Source: Gyrodactylus bullatarudis (lineage: Eukaryota > Platyhelminthes > Monogenea > Gyrodactylidea > Gyrodactylidae). From it: DNA of 64,000 bases. The notes beneath the pieces are model-generated. The model did not search any database. It was not told the origin of the DNA and saw nothing but the letters and a program-made list of their open reading frames with translations. Shown here piece by piece: positions 13,627 to 25,500 of this stretch. Every line of letters starts with the position of its first letter. Position 1 is the stretch's first letter. Position numbers and translations under genes: made by a program. The DNA lies in the NCBI GenBank assembly GCA_012064415.1, contig SSNU01000106.1, forward strand, positions 62,001 to 126,000. Reading direction: 5' to 3'.

Positions 13627-13838
13627 GCTTTTTCACTTTTCTCTCCACTATTGCTATTTAATGGAGAGTCTTGGTGTTTTTTCAGCTTGCATTTATTCTT
13701 GATTAATTCTTAAACGTTTACTATTTCTTTCATATTTGTAAATTATTATTTTCATTCAATTATTTAACTCTTATCATTTTTAAAGTGATACCACTGATGA
13801 TCTTTTAAGAAATACGTATTTGGTGTTAATATATCTTT
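12546..13838 (+). mobile_element. Penelope-like retroelement, copy A (5'-truncated)
   Basis: Reverse transcriptase fragment followed by a GIY-YIG endonuclease and a 3' UTR ending near the sequence TTGGTGTTAATATATC. The order RT then GIY-YIG is diagnostic of canonical Penelope elements. The RT part starts in the middle of the domain, so at least half of the element is missing. Tail-only relatives occur at 9915-10185 (-) and 53030-53380 (-), and a longer relative at 36070-36862 (+). Confidence 0.85.
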
Positions 13839-16753
13839 ACTTCTATTTTAATATGATTTTAAGTGGATTTTCGGACGTATTTAAGAATTTACGTGAATTA
13901 TTCAATCAGAAAAACCTATAATTGAACATTCACACAACTCTCGGGTTGAATTATTAGCCAGAAAGACAAAATTACTTTGTGAATCTCATAATGAAAAGGA
14001 CCGTTGAGATTTAGAATAAAAAAATCCAATCTAATTATAATTAGGCCATTTTGAAAATGCGCCTAATATTCACTTATCAAATGTTTGATCTCAAAAATAT
14101 TGTTGATTCCAAAGAGATTTTAAAGGATAAAATAGAAAATGATTCAAATATGGTCCCTATGGTACAGAGAAACTAGTCATATTTAAGAATGGTCAAATTC
14201 GAATTCTTCGTCTAATAAAGATCCCATGTATCAGTGTTTAATCTCTTTAAATATCTGCAATCAAACCTTATTTTTTCAAGGGTATTCTTTTAATTCAGCA
14301 CAAATTCAATTCTTCAGGGTTAAATTGTATGGTTTTACTTTTAGAATTTCTCGCTGCTAATTTATTTCTCAATACAAATATTGGCTTTGTATCCTTTGTG
14401 TAAATACAAGTCAACTTCAGAATCGAATTAAGCTTAAAGTTTGAAAAGTTTAATCTGACTTAAAGGCAGATTATAGGAGCTCTAATTGTTATACTATATT
14501 AACAAAGGTTCCTTTCCTAACCCTTAAACCTGGTTAATAATAGTATATGATAATGGGAGTTAATGATTTTTACAAAATTCTCATTCGAATTCGACTTGGT
14601 CAAGATTTTTTAGAATCTAAATCTCGATTTGAAGAAAAGAAAATTTGAAAAAATCAATTTATAAGGAAATCAGGGCAAATATACAAATTTCAAATCTCGA
14701 GTTAGCACCATATTCCCATTTTTTAAGTATAAGCTCAAAAATTTTGCTGATTTCAAAGACGATTAGACCGAAAAATCAAATATTCTGAATCAGATTTTTT
14801 ATCATTGTTCCTACTTGAAAATCGATGAAATTTAGATGTTTTGTGATCCTAAAAATCAAATTTCTGAAATGAGCTGATAATTTTTAACTCATAGTTCGAG
14901 ATTTGAAAAATTCGATTTCTTGATGGAGAAATTGAGAATTTTGTAAAAATCATAAATTCCCATCTTCAAACAGTTTTAACTAGGTGATATTTAGGTCTAA
15001 TATTTTTCAACACGCGTCTCCCCCAACTAATTTTGACAAGAAGTTAAACTTTTCTCATTTAACTAAATTTGAAAATTTAAAACGGTTAAAAAAATAAAAA
15101 AAAATTTTAACTCTTATTTTTCACTGTCTCGTTTCTTCGAATGACTTTTAGTAAAAGTTTTTTTTTCAATCAAATTATTAATATTAGTCTAAATTTCTCC
15201 AGCTTAGTTGACGTTATGACCATCATTATAAATTAAATTATAATTTGAATTTGTTCCAATTACAAATTGAGATTCACACACATTTATTTCTCGAATGTAC
15301 TGGTAGCTAGAAATGACTTTTTGTGGGAATTTCTTATACGTATTCTGTTCTTATTTTGAAAGAATATATGATTATTTTATTTCCTTTTGGTAATTATATA
15401 TTCATGATAAATGGGAAATTGAATGAATATAATTTTAGAATTATTCAATCCATATTCGGTTCCAAAACTGAGTGAACCAAATTCTTGGAATTTACACAAG
15501 TTTATCCGTATATGCAATGATATGTTCGATATAAACATGTATAAAACTTCAGTAAACGAACTCTGATACATTCCTTATATTCCTAGGGCGGTCAAAATGC
15601 TATTTTTGTCATCTTTAATATGTTCATGAGCGATGAAATTTGATTAAAATTATACAGTATTATCATAATTTTTGATTCAACTCGAATATTATTGGATAAT
15701 TATTGTTCTTGAACCAATCAAAGTAAATCATTGGTCTTATCCTAAGAATGGGTTCAGAATCCTAGTTTCACCATCAAATATTCCATAAAAATAAATACAA
15801 TAAACCAATAATGAACAAGGGACTTTTTAAAGTGGTGAACTCGGAGTATTGCTGTATTTTTTAAATTTAATTTTGCTATTTTATAGAATAGAAAGACTAT
15901 TTTGTTCACTGCTACGAGTCCAGAAATCATGAGAATGAATTTTTATCACCTTTATCCATCTAATAATGTCTGATGAAATTTTTGACAATTTTAGAATTAA
16001 CTTCAGTTCTGATTATCGATTAAAATGAATTAATATATAGGCTGAAATTGTCCATTCTTATCATGAGCAATTTCATAGTCAACCAAACTCCTCTTATTCA
16101 AATACACAAAGACAAAAACACACGTAGAGCCGAGAGTTTGTTTACACTGGCAACGGCTGACTCATGACTATATCATGACACCCAAAAGAGTTATGGAAAT
16201 TCTGGAATGAATCTTTTTTACTTTTTAAGGATACACTAAATGAGAAATAAGTAAGCATTGTCTACAGTCTTTTATTGATCAATGATCACTCATTAATAAG
16301 TAAATGAAGAAAAAGCAGAGACTGGGTATTTAATTTGGCCACTTAAAAAATAAATGACCTTGGATCAATATTCACAACAGGAGAGGGGATTTTGATTCTG
16401 CGTAAATATTGTTTATATGAAATTTTACCTAAAAATTTTTACATTCAATAATCATCTCATAATTCTGATCAAAGCATTAAAAATAATCAAATAGTTTCTT
16501 TATCGAGAGGTTACTTATAAGTAGATACGTATATGATTTCTCTATAAATAGTTAAAATTGATAATCATTAATTTAATAATATTAAAGTTAATAATTAAAC
16601 TGAATACATTTGAATTTAAAGTTTAAAAAATATCTTTATTGATTATAAAAACTCAATGACTCATGTACTGGTGTTTTGTTATGGTTGAATTACAAAAACA
16701 CTCAAAATTTGAGTTTTTAAGATTTTTAACGTTTGTTCAAATTTAATAATTAA
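13839..16753. other. No gene recognised
   Basis: About 2.9 kb of AT-rich DNA without conserved coding sequence. The part at 14640-14970 resembles the dispersed foldback repeat family, ending in GTAAAAATCATAAATTCCC. The last few hundred bases must hold the promoter of the HACD3-like gene; I see no unambiguous TATA box because the background is full of TATA-like words. Confidence 0.4.
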
Positions 16754-18048
16754 ATGATCTATCCTGATCTTGTTTGGGGTCAGGATAAAACCAGTGTTTA
16801 TATCGAGATCAGAACAGACGATACTTTGCACATTGATTTCTCTTTTGATGACAACAATATAAACTTTATAAATGAGCAAGATTCTGACCATTATCCATTG
16901 AAGATTGAATTGTATTTGCCAATCATATCAGAAGAGTCAACTATCAGTCGATTTGATAAATTCATAAAGGCAAAACTCAAGAAGGAGTATGTTGAGAATT
17001 GGCCTCGAATTTCTCACCAAAAAGTCAAGTTTCACTGGATTAAAGCAAACTTTGATTTAATCGATAAGGAATCTTCTGATGAAATGATTGATTCAGATAC
17101 TGAAATTAGTGTCAAATTTGATAGACCTACTCCTCAAGAGAGAGAAAATAGACGCAAAGAGCAAGAGCTCGCTGACGCTAAAGAAGATTGGGATAATTTT
17201 GTTAAAAGTAGGCTATAATTTGATAATTTATCTGTAGTTATCAAAAATCCTCTCATAGTTTATATGCTACTGTTGAACATTTTTCAATTTGCCGGTTCTT
17301 CTTATTCAATTTTCTATCTATTCAGGGCTTACTTTTCCTCAGAATCATACAATTTTGAAGATTATGTCTACGTATTGGATAAGACTTTGATTGTTTATTT
17401 TATTTTGTTACTCGAATTAGCCAATATAGCCACGAAACTCGATAATAAATCTGATTCTGTTCTCATATTAAAGAATGTGATCTCAAGAGGTTCAATTTGG
17501 TGTGTTATATTCACCGGTAAGGACGCAGGAAAAGATCCCAATCTCTACATTTTCACCCTTTTGATTTCTCTCGATGATTTCATTCGGTACGTGGAGAATA
17601 TCTTGGTTAACCTAGGCGAGAATTACTCTATACTCGTATACTTTGAGCAGACTCTTTGGGTATTTACTTTTCCATTCACATTTATCTATGAAGTAAAGAT
17701 TATCATGAGCTTTGCCTACATGAACTCAGATGTTCTTCTTATGGATAAAGTTCCAGTTTCTCTCATTGCGTATACCTACTTGGTTGTTCGATCGATATGT
17801 GAGTAGAATTACTTTTTCCTAATTGATTTTATTTAGATTTGTATTTGGAAGTGAATTACCGTTACAAGCAGAGAAAAAGTATAATAGGCCCTCAACCAAA
17901 ATGTGGAGCCGAAGAGATGACAGGACTCAAAAGTCTTTTGGGATATTCTTATATTAATTATATCAAAAATAAAAGTAATGACAAAGCTCGTCAAGAGAGT
18001 ATTAACAATTCAGCTATAATGAAGAGCATAAAAAATATGTCTAAATAA
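16754..18048 (+). CDS. HACD3: 3-hydroxyacyl-CoA dehydratase with N-terminal CS (p23-like) domain, HACD3-type
   Basis: Exons 16754-17207, 17259-17798, 17837-18048; introns of 51 and 38 nt, both GT-AG, in phase. The product is about 401 aa, somewhat longer than vertebrate HACD3. Residues 1 to about 110 form a CS/p23-like beta domain (starting YPDLVWGQDKTSVYIEI), followed by a charged linker (RPTPQERENRRKEQEL) as in HACD3. The rest is a multi-pass membrane PTPLA domain starting YMLLLNIFQFAG. The RY within DDFIRYVEN and the Glu of FIYEVKI sit where the family has its catalytic Tyr and Glu. The C-terminus has a basic RYKQRKS stretch after the last membrane helix. The family removes water from 3-hydroxyacyl-CoA in the ER very-long-chain fatty acid elongation cycle. 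Assignment rests on architecture and the aligned membrane part; sequence divergence is high. Confidence 0.85.
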
Positions 18049-18269
18049 AAATCTATTAATTCTACTAAGTCTGAGTCTTTTTTCGAATGATTTCGTGATT
18101 ATTCCGTGAAATTCACACGATACTACTATAGTTTAAAAAAACGTTTTATAATAGCCTTTTCTTGATAAAAATTGAATTGATTGAAAAAATTATTTTAAAT
18201 AAATTTTTGTTAGATTGCATGAAAAGTTGATTATTGTTTAAACTCAATCGGACATTTTTAATTAGAACA

Positions 18270-18788
18270 ATGCCAAGACGCTCTGCTTCGCTCTACATCA
18301 GGCCGATTCCTGACGAATGTAGTCATGATGATCTACGTAGATCATTTGGTCGATATGGCCATGTTAGTGAAGTAACCATCCCTGTCGATTATCATTCTGG
18401 TCGTATGAAAGGTTTTGCTTTTGTTGAATTTGATGATTCCCGTGACGCTGAAGATGCTCATAAAGCTATGGACAGAAGTCGCTTCATGGGCAGGACAATA
18501 GATGTTCAATTCACCAGAGGTTATAAAAAGAGTAAGCTGGGTTCATAATCAATTTCCAATTTTTTAGCTCCTGCTGAAATGCAATCTCGAGATCGTTGGG
18601 ATGGCGGAAGAAGACGACGAAGATCTAGATCCCGCTCCAGAGATCGTTACAGGAAGAAAAGTATGTCCCGCTCTCGTTCACGATCACCTGTTAATGGTTA
18701 TCGGTCCAAGGAACGTCGCAGAAACTCTCGCAGTGTCTCAGCCGGTTATCGTGAAAGATCTGTTAGTCGATCTAGGTATCAGAGCTAA
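18270..18788 (+). CDS. SRSF10: SR splicing factor, SRSF10/SRSF12-like
   Basis: Exons 18270-18531 and 18568-18788 around a 36-nt intron; about 160 aa. An N-terminal RRM (residues about 7-85) has RNP2 LYIRPI and RNP1 KGFAFVEF, followed by TRGYKKTPAEMQSRDRW and a C-terminal RS domain (RRRRRSRSRSRDRYRKKS, then SRSRSRSP). The R-R-x-x-x-R-Y-G stretch and the KTP-x-x-M junction after the RRM fit SRSF10 (FUSIP1/SRp38) better than SRSF1-like proteins. It would bind pre-mRNA in the nucleus and guide splice-site choice. An AATAAA is at 18918-18923. It follows the HACD3-like gene in the same direction after 221 bp. Confidence 0.87.
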
Positions 18789-19281
18789 AACAAAGGAAAT
18801 TGGCTCTTTTTCTTGACTTTTTGCATTTTGTTGTTCTAACAAACAATTCTTCAAGTTCACCACTGCAAATGACAAAAAGCTCAATTTTTTCTAAAGAATT
18901 TGTAAATAATTGTCTCAATAAATCTTTGTGAACGACAGTCAAAACAATCAATCAAATCAATTGAAAAAAACAGGTCAGAACATTCTCCTCATCAAGGGGT
19001 TTCGTTGTAAGAGTGTAAAAATAAGTGTGAGTTTGTATGTCTTCTGATCGGCTACAAAAACGCAATTACAGTCATGACATTCAACTTGCAAATTTACTGC
19101 TTGGGCACACACTGTAATTATTAAGAATGAGTCATTTCAAAAGAAAAAACGTATCAATCGAATACAGAGAACTGACAATCTAAATAAGCACACTGTTAGA
19201 AAGAGATGAGATCAAAGTAGAAAAGAAATTTATTTTTATTAGATACAGTCTTGACAAAGAGTGCAAATACAACTCTATAGT

Positions 19282-20261
19282 TCATAAAGGAAGGCTCTCA
19301 GAAAGGGAATCTAGTTTAGCCTCAGCAGGGACAAGATCACTAGCTCTGGGATGCATATCTCGGTAAGTGCAGGTGATTGTCGCTTCGGCGCAGCCTGTGA
19401 CCTCACTTATATCTAAATTTTATAGTTAAACGAAAAAAATAAAGAAAATTTTAGATTAAACAAACCTTTTTTGTCTTTTTTGACATTCGAGAGGTGAGAT
19501 GCCATGTAAATAGCTGCTGCAGCAACAGAGACAGGGCTTCGTCCTGAAACCAAGTTGAGATTAAGTGCTTGTCTAGCGATATTATTGGCAAGGTGTTGAA
19601 CTTGGATGTTGAGACCAAGATTGGCGCAGAAACGAGACATGAAATCTTCGACAGTAACAGACTGGACATTTGTCTCGAGAATTTTAAGAATCTTTTTGAA
19701 TACTTTACCTATATCTTTCTTTGAGACACTTGAAACTCCACAAACTTCCTTGAAAGTACGGGGAACACCCTCTTGCCTGCATGCCATGTAGAGACATGCA
19801 GTTGAGACAGCATCATTACTTCGTCCTCTGAGACTCCTCGTTTCATATACCTGTTTGAATAAGAGATTCGCATTGTCTGATATGGTTTTAGGTAAGAATA
19901 ATCGCTCAGCCATAAGACTAATTTCCTTGAATGCATTCAGTAGTGCTCTATCTGAACTAGACACATTCCTTCTATTTTTATACAAAGACCTGCCTTGATC
20001 ATCTAAATGCCGTGAATCTCCCGGGGCCATTCCTCCAATAAGAGTAGATAGATCACCACCTTCGAGAAGCGTGTTTTCGGAAAATCCGACTCTGCACATA
20101 TCCTTGCTATTGGATTCATTTGAGAATGTACGCCATTCTGAGCTGACGTCGATAACACGATCAGCAACAACTAATCCACACATAGAGCAAACCATATCAC
20201 CGGCATGTGAATCTTCAATAAGAGATGCATATGGATGATATTTACACTCTAATTTGCTCAT
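19282..20261 (-). CDS. GTF2B: Transcription initiation factor TFIIB
   Basis: Exon 1 is 20261-19466 and exon 2 19412-19282 (TGA), with a 53-nt intron; 308 aa against about 316 in human. The N-terminal zinc ribbon has the pattern C-x2-H...C-x2-C (ECKYH and MVCSMCGLV), followed by the B-reader/linker segment SEWRTFSNE. Two cyclin folds follow: the first around [20 protein letters not shown], the second around [19 protein letters not shown], with the end [26 protein letters not shown] bridges TBP on the promoter and RNA polymerase II. It is divergently arranged with the Galpha gene (124 bp between start codons) and converges with the SR gene, leaving 493 bp between stops. Confidence 0.95.
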
Positions 20262-20385
20262 AGTTTCACTGTTATTAATTTGGCAGTTTGAATTTTCGCC
20301 TTGTTAAAAAATATAACATCAAATCTCGAAGTGCTTTTTGTCTTTATCAAGAAAATTCCGCTGTAATTGATTACAAACTAAATTA
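20262..20385. promoter_or_regulatory. Shared intergenic promoter region of TFIIB (-) and Galpha (+)
   Basis: Only 124 bp separate the two start codons, so both 5' UTRs and core promoters must lie here unless upstream UTR exons exist. No clear TATA box or operator can be singled out. Promoter role is inferred from position. Confidence 0.5.
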
Positions 20386-21953
20386 ATGGGTTGTCGATTT
20401 TCTAAGGAAATTCAAGCTAGAAAAAAGTCCAAGCTTATAGATAAGAAGCTGCAGGATGAAAAACTCAATCTTCATCGTAATCTCAAGCTCCTTCTTCTCG
20501 GTAAGTCTTGGATTATAGAATATTTGTAATAAAAACTATTTAATAAACTTAATCAGGTGCTGGAGAATCTGGAAAGAGTACTATTGTTAAGCAAATGAAG
20601 TAAGAATTATTGTCAACTTTTATCAAATCTAGGATTATTCACAATGACGGATACTCTGAAGATGAATTGAAGGCGTACAAGTTTGTTGTATTTGAGAATC
20701 TCATTCAATCAATCCTTGTTATTTTATCCTGGCTAAGAGAAAAGAACATTGCTCTAACTCATTCAAAATCCCATGTAATTTTTTTCTTTTATTAATTTTT
20801 TCAATTCATTCAAGGCTCATGCATTTCTTGTTATGGGGATAGCTAATGTTGATCAATGGCTTCGTAACATTTTCCATGATGGCTTTGAGGAAAACGAAAT
20901 CAATGAAAAACAAATCCCAACTCTTTCCGAAATTCTCGATGCATGCTCTGAGTTAATTAAAGATGAATCTATAGCTTCTGCCCTGGAAAGATCAAATGAA
21001 TTCCAGCTAAATGATTCAGCTAAATAGTGAGTATTAGAAAATAGCTAGCATATTTAAAACATTAAATTTAAAATATGATAATATTCTTTCTATCCCGTAC
21101 TATCATGTTAACATTTTACAGTTATTATTTCAAGAATTCAATTTTCTCATGAAATAATTTTACTGGACTCATTCTAGATCTAAGAAAAGAATTATCAGTA
21201 GATTTTAATAATTATTAAGTAAGTATTTATCTGCATGTTTTCAGCTTTTTCGATGAAATTGCTAGAATTAAAGATCCAAACTACTTGCCATCCTATGCTG
21301 ATGTCTTGCGAACAAGAACCCGTACCTCTGGAATCTGTGAAACTACATTTAATTATGAGAATTTCACTTTCACCCTCTGTGATGTCGGGGGTCAGAGGTC
21401 AGAGCGCAGAAAATGGATTCAATGCTTTGAGAATGTCTCTGCTGTAATCTTTGTTGTTGCTCTTAGCGAATACGATCAATGCCTTCGGGAAGACGAAACA
21501 GTTGTGAGTACTCATTTAGATTTTTAGACATGTTTTATTCATTTTTTACGTAATTCGATGAATGGAGATTTTAAATTATATTTTTTTCATTGATTTTAGA
21601 ATCGAATGCACGACTCAATAACACTGTTCAAGAGTATTAGTCGTACATCTTGCTTCAAAAACTCAGACATTATCTTGTTTCTAAACAAAACCGATATATT
21701 CCAAGAAAAACTGAGCCGATATTCGATCAAGATTTGCTTCCCAGACTACTCAGGTCAGAATAACTACGAAGAGAGTTCAACTTATATCAAGAATATATTC
21801 ACAGAAACCAACAATGAAGAAGACAAGGAGAACCGGACTCAACTGTACACACACTTTACCTGTGCAACTGATACGAAATCATTGCAAAATATTTTTACAA
21901 CTGTTGCTGATCTTATTATTAAAACTAACCTTAAGCAATGTAAACTTTTTTAA
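20386..21953 (+). CDS. Heterotrimeric G protein alpha subunit, Gi/Go class
   Basis: Six exons: 20386-20500, 20557-20599, 20633-20774, 20815-21026, 21245-21503, 21600-21953; introns of 56, 33, 40, 218 and 96 nt, all GT-AG and in phase; 374 aa. The start MGC supports N-myristoylation and palmitoylation. The P-loop GAGESGKS spans exons 1 and 2; switch I has [10 protein letters not shown] with the GTPase arginine, switch [14 protein letters not shown], the base-binding motif NKTD, and TCATDT near the end. The C-terminus CKLF keeps the Cys at -4 that is the pertussis-toxin ADP-ribosylation site of Gi/Go proteins. At 374 aa it is about 20 residues longer than typical Gi; extra residues lie in the N-terminal helix region and in an acidic stretch near NNEEDKENR. 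It would couple plasma-membrane GPCRs to effectors such as adenylyl cyclase. Confidence 0.95.
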
Positions 21954-22099
21954 AATATTCTTGTCTCAATTTTATTTGTTAATAATAATAAGCCGAATAT
22001 TATATCTCACGAAATGATGCTGGCAGAAAACAGTAAAATACCAAAATTTATGTGATATATATGTATATTATTTCTTGATAGTTTCAAGTGGAATAGATT

Positions 22100-22458
22100 T
22101 TAGAAACCATGCTTTTTGATAGCGCTTTCAGGAGCTAATTTAATGGAGGTAAGGAAAGCCGCTACATCATTCCTGTGATCTCCCTGCAACTGAATAACCA
22201 TACCATGCTCTTTGTGATTCACAATAGTACCGTTGCAGTTGAACTTTTTCTTCATAAATTTGGCAAAAGCTTCATATGAATATTCTGGAGGGATTCCCTC
22301 GATAGTAGTGATTGTCTTTTTACCGTTTCTTTGTTGAAGACGAATGTGGATGAGAAATTCACTTTTTGAATTAGGATCTAGATTCAAATCATCCTTCTTC
22401 TGTAGATTATCTAAGAAATATATTAGTATGTCTCACTCAGGCAATCGTAATCGAACAT
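22100..22458 (-). CDS. EIF1: Translation initiation factor eIF1 (SUI1)
   Basis: Exon 1 is 22458-22437 and exon 2 22410-22100, with a 26-nt intron that starts GTGAG, contains a TACTAAT branch-point-like word and ends TTCTTAG. The joined product is 110 aa (human 113). The core is unmistakable: IHIRLQQRNGKKTITTIEG, FNCNGT, GMVIQLQGDHR and the terminal KHGF. The first 13 residues (MFDYDCLNNLQKK) are supplied partly by the small exon; without the intron the start would be a non-ATG or truncated N-terminus. eIF1 binds the 40S subunit near the P site and enforces AUG selection. It converges with the Galpha gene (146 bp between stops) and is divergent from the myosin gene. Confidence 0.93.
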
Positions 22459-22580
22459 TTTTGGATTCAAATTAGCCAAATTGTTTGAACAAATTTTCCG
22501 GTAAGAATTCTTTTTATTTGTTTAAATATTTTTTAAAGCACAACTTCAAGCAATTTTTCCAACTATGCTCAATTGCCAAC
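22459..22580. promoter_or_regulatory. Shared intergenic promoter region of eIF1 (-) and myosin VII-like (+)
   Basis: 122 bp between the two start codons. The myosin frame stays open through 22485-22580 but the first ATG in good agreement with myosin VII N-termini is at 22581. Role inferred from position; no specific site can be defended. Confidence 0.5.
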
Positions 22581-25500
22581 ATGCTGAATAAAGGTGATTA
22601 CGTGTGGATTCCTGATATTTATAAATCTGATCCTAGTTTATGTATCGGTGGTGTTATCGTTGATATTTCGACTCTTCATTATACAATTTCAGATGAATTT
22701 GGAAAGACTCATTTAATCGATACAACTAAAGATCTCAAGGTTATACACCCATCATGCATCGAGCCTGTCGAAGACATGACATATCTCGGAGAGCTTACTC
22801 AAGGTGCTATATTAAGAAATATTCATTTGAGATACCAAAAAGATGAAATCTATGTAAGAATAAATAATAACCTTACTACATCATTTTTAGACTTATTGTG
22901 GTAAAATATTAGTGGCAGTTAATCCCTACAAGAGACTTCCCATTTATTCCTACGAGAATATGCTCAAGTATAGATCAGCAAAAATTAACGAATTAAGTCC
23001 CCATCTCTATGCCGTGGGTAATGAGGCGATTTCCAATATGAAATTAAATCGAAAAAATCAATGCATTATAATCAGTGGAGAGAGTGGAGCCGGTAAAACT
23101 GAGAGTACTAAGCAAATACTTCAGTTCCTTGCTAAAATATCTGGTCATTATAATGATTTGGAGAAGAGAATAATGGAATCGCATCCAGTTCTCGAGGCTT
23201 TTGGCAATGCCAAAACCATTCGCAATGACAACTCATCTCGTTTCGGCAAGTATATCGATATAGAATTCTGTGAAATGGACCACAAGGATATTATAATTGG
23301 AGCTAGAATCGAGGCATATCTCTTGGAGAAATCTCGTCTGGTTAACTTGAACAAGTCAGAGAAAAATTATCACATTTTCTATTACTTATTGAATGGTGTA
23401 CAGAAGAATCCGACGCTTAGTTATCTCGGGATAGATCCAAAGATTACGTATGCCTATTTGAATCCTGTGAGTGGACTTTTTCTCTTCCGTTATAAGTAAT
23501 ATAACTGATATAATTAATTTTCTCTGCTACAGATTGACGAGAAAGCTTCAAAATACACTCCGAACTGGCTAAAAGAAGATGAAATGGAATTTATTAACAT
23601 TCAAAATTCCCTTCAACTTTTGGGTTTTTCATCGGAAGAAATGAAGGGTATTTGGCGCCAACTTGCAGCCATTCTTCATCTGGGTAATGTAAACTTTTCA
23701 TCGGTCTGGGAAAATCACACTGAAACGAGCCATGTTAAACGAGCACTCTTAAGTATTGATAACAATGATGAAAATGATGCCTTTTGTAAGTTTGAATTTG
23801 ATTGGCCGATGAATTTCAGCCAATAAGGAAATCGAGTTGTAATGTTCCTCTTACTTTAAGCATATGAGTCTCTAAAATGGGCTTCGAATTTACTACGTGT
23901 TCCAATCCATGAAATTCACAATGCTCTCACTCTGAAGAGACTCTACACTGGTGGAGAGTGTGTCACTAGTAGGCGGACTCGTGCACAAGCCATTGCCATT
24001 CGGGATTCCCTTGTGAAGTATATTTATTCAGCGTTATTCGGTTGGCTTATTGAACGCATTAACGAATCGATCAAGGATGTAAATCTCAAGAAGAACAGTC
24101 CTAACCAACAATCAGAGACACGTTAGTTCTCATTATAAACATTTATTAAAAACCACTTATGGTACTTGAGAAAATCTAACCATGTTTTGTTCTAACTTGT
24201 AGGGGCATATCTGTAGAGAAATTAAAAGACAAGGGGGCGACGGTAACACTTCACTTCGGGTATAGTGAAAAACTCCATTTAGGGGGGAGTTTTGCATTAG
24301 CCAATGAGAATCAATCAAAAACCTGAGTGCAATACATTTCCTATCAAGTGCTATTCTTTTCTATTGTAGTCTATTCGAGTCTATGATTATATACAAATCC
24401 TCGAATAATATTCTCCATACTTCACTTGAGGTACATTGAGCAAGCCTAATCATACAGGGCTTATTTCTGAATTAATTCAACCATCTTTTCATAGAACTTG
24501 ATTAATAATTTAGCTCAACTTTTTCTTGTTTATTACTCATCTTAAATTAGGTTATTGACTAGATCGAATGAGGTCATCACTTTATTTTCTGGACCATGGC
24601 TGTGAGTAGACATTTCAAGAACCCTTGCCAGTGATTCCCTCTATGAGTAATACTCATTGATTATTCAATGAATACTATTCATCTATCCTTTTTCCCAAGA
24701 AACTCGGTGTATGGCGATTGTTCGATGAATATTTGCCTTCAACGAGTCATCTTGAAATTGACTGTGGAAGATTGATTCCCCTTTTAGGATTGAGAATTCC
24801 TTAGCGCATTTTAAACACCGCATCAGACTATAGTTTATAGTTAGTGAATCGGAATGTTTCTATTTATTTCTTGAAGTATCGCATCTATCAATAGAGTCTT
24901 ATGCTAGATCATGGTTCAGATATCGTTCTCAGAAGGTTCATGTTGGTTAGCAGAAAAATGAGAAGGCTTGTCTAATGATTGAAACTATAATTTTTCTTGA
25001 TCAATGATTTATCAAAATTTCAATTTAGGAAAAGGCTTTGAAAATATACAAAATTAAGGGTGAATTAATTCAGAAATAAGCCCTGTATGATTAGGCTTGC
25101 TCAATGTACCTCAAGTGAAGTATGGAGAATATTATTCGAGGATTTGTATATAATCATAGACTCGAATAGACTACAATAGAAAAGAATAGCACTTGATAGG
25201 AAATGTATTGCACTCAGGTTTTTGATTGATTCTCATTGGCTAACGCAAAACTCCCCCCTAAATGGAGTTTTTCACTATACCCGAAGTGAAGTGTTACCGA
25301 ATTTTAATTAAACACGAGCTTTTGTTTTTCTATGAAGACGTAGAAAGATCATGAAATAGAAACTTGGATTGGACCAATGAGAAGCAAGCTAACGTGTTAA
25401 CATGATAAACCGAAAAAAATGAAGCCATCTGATAGGTCAGCAACTTTTTCGTTTCTGATCGAGATTATTGCTGAACTAAGGCTAGATCTAAAAACATGGA

